From: Polaromonas sp.
GTDB taxonomy: Bacteria > Pseudomonadota > Gammaproteobacteria > Burkholderiales > Burkholderiaceae_C
Reading direction: 5' to 3'
NCBI GenBank assembly: GCA_026786065.1
Contig: JAJAYS010000028.1
Location: 1-13,528 of the forward strand
Length of the DNA: 13,528 bases
The translations under genes were made by a program, and so were the position numbers. Positions within the stretch are counted from its first letter, which is position 1, and every line of letters begins with the position of its first letter. Shown here piece by piece: positions 13,057 to 13,528 of this stretch. The notes beneath the pieces are model-generated. The model made no database searches. It had not been told where the DNA came from and saw only the letters and a list, made by a program, of their open reading frames with translations.

Positions 13057-13528
13057 TCACATCTCAGCAAAAAAATATTCGGTCGGCCGCCCGGCGCGGC
13101 GCACCATATCCAGGCCCAGCACCGGCCCGGTGGCCGCATCGCGGGGGGTCAACTGGCTGCGGTGGGCGGCGAGCGCTGAGGCCTTGCGCGCCACCACGTC
13201 GGGCGCGAGCTCCAGCCCGACCAAGCGCTCCCAGGGCACCCGCCTGTCACCAGGACGACTCCAGTGCCACAGCCAGACCGGCGCTTCGAGCAACCGGCAG
13301 CCGAAGCTTCTTGCTGCCGCTGCAGCCGCAAGGCCGCAGCTTTCGTGGTCGGGGTGGGCGTCGCCGCGCCAGGTGGTCAGCAGGGTATCGGTCGGCGAAA
13401 GCTGCGCTTGCAATTGGTCTTGCAGCGCAGTCTGGCATTGCCGCAAGCCGCCGTCGGGCAAGCCCAGCCGCAGCACGGCGCAGCGTTGCAGCGCCAGGCG
13501 CCGCAGGCCGTCCGCGCTCTCGCTGCGC
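13057..13528 (-). CDS. PIG-L family deacetylase, C-terminal part
   Basis: The gene is open at the right edge; 156 residues are visible, starting at RSESADGLRRLALQRCAVLR. The C-terminal PIG-L signature is present: RLGLPDGGL, then TTWRGDAHPDHESCGLAAAA with the metal-binding HPDHE, LEAPVWLWHWSRPGDRRVPW, ARKASALAAHRSQL and a terminal EYFFAEM. The N-terminal AHPDDE motif must lie outside the window. PIG-L enzymes are zinc-dependent de-N-acetylases acting on N-acetylglucosamine-type sugars in many settings. The NodS-like methyltransferase downstream probably acts in the same pathway; I recall related clusters that also hold a glycosyltransferase and an acyl-CoA dehydrogenase, which would be past the edge. 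Confidence 0.88.
   Translation of the reverse strand, partial: RSESADGLRRLALQRCAVLRLGLPDGGLRQCQTALQDQLQAQLSPTDTLLTTWRGDAHPDHESCGLAAAAAARSFGCRLLEAPVWLWHWSRPGDRRVPWERLVGLELAPDVVARKASALAAHRSQLTPRDAATGPVLGLDMVRRAGRPTEYFFAEM

Overview
The window is GC-rich chromosomal DNA that reads as a member of Burkholderiales, most likely Comamonadaceae (Polaromonas/Rhodoferax/Variovorax-like). This rests on the look of the proteins (PutA N-terminus, PilT/PilU, DolP, RsmI), on gene order (yggS|pilT-pilU; yraN-SIS-dolP divergent from rsmI), and on intergenic palindromes with the core TTGTCGAAG. The taxonomic call is an inference from memory of these families, not a search result.

Left part (1-2935): the N-terminus of a PutA-type proline catabolic enzyme runs off the left edge. 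It diverges from an Lrp/AsnC regulator that probably controls it. Next comes an orphan periplasmic amino-acid-type ABC substrate-binding protein broken by a one-base frameshift near 1709-1711. The PLP homeostasis gene yggS follows on the minus strand.

Type IV pilus part (2936-5605): pilT and pilU, the two retraction ATPases, lie in series on the plus strand and diverge from yggS. Unusually, 395 bases separate them; these hold about 2.6 copies of an 82-83 base tandem repeat and a good candidate intrinsic terminator.

Envelope and ribosome part (5606-11439): after a palindromic element flanked by an 11-base direct repeat comes a 3-hydroxyisobutyrate-dehydrogenase-like enzyme that may be translated from a leaderless mRNA. 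It converges on yraN - SIS isomerase (GmhA/DiaA-like) - dolP, all on the minus strand. rsmI diverges from yraN, and their start codons share one base. rsmI overlaps a Bcr/CflA-type MFS exporter by four bases. A BamE-like lipoprotein with a Ser/Pro microsatellite near its N-terminus is convergent with the exporter.

Right part (11440-13528): a small unrecognised protein with a good sigma70-type promoter, a NodS-like SAM methyltransferase, and the C-terminal part of a PIG-L deacetylase running off the right edge, all on the minus strand. The last two probably belong to one biosynthetic cluster, now separated by a 167-base MITE-like element with terminal inverted repeats and TTAA at both ends.

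Most of the window is ordinary housekeeping and surface-structure DNA. I do not see a clearly new multi-gene system. The items most worth a second look are the three families of intergenic repeat elements, the PIG-L/NodS-like pair at the right edge, and the broken transporter gene.
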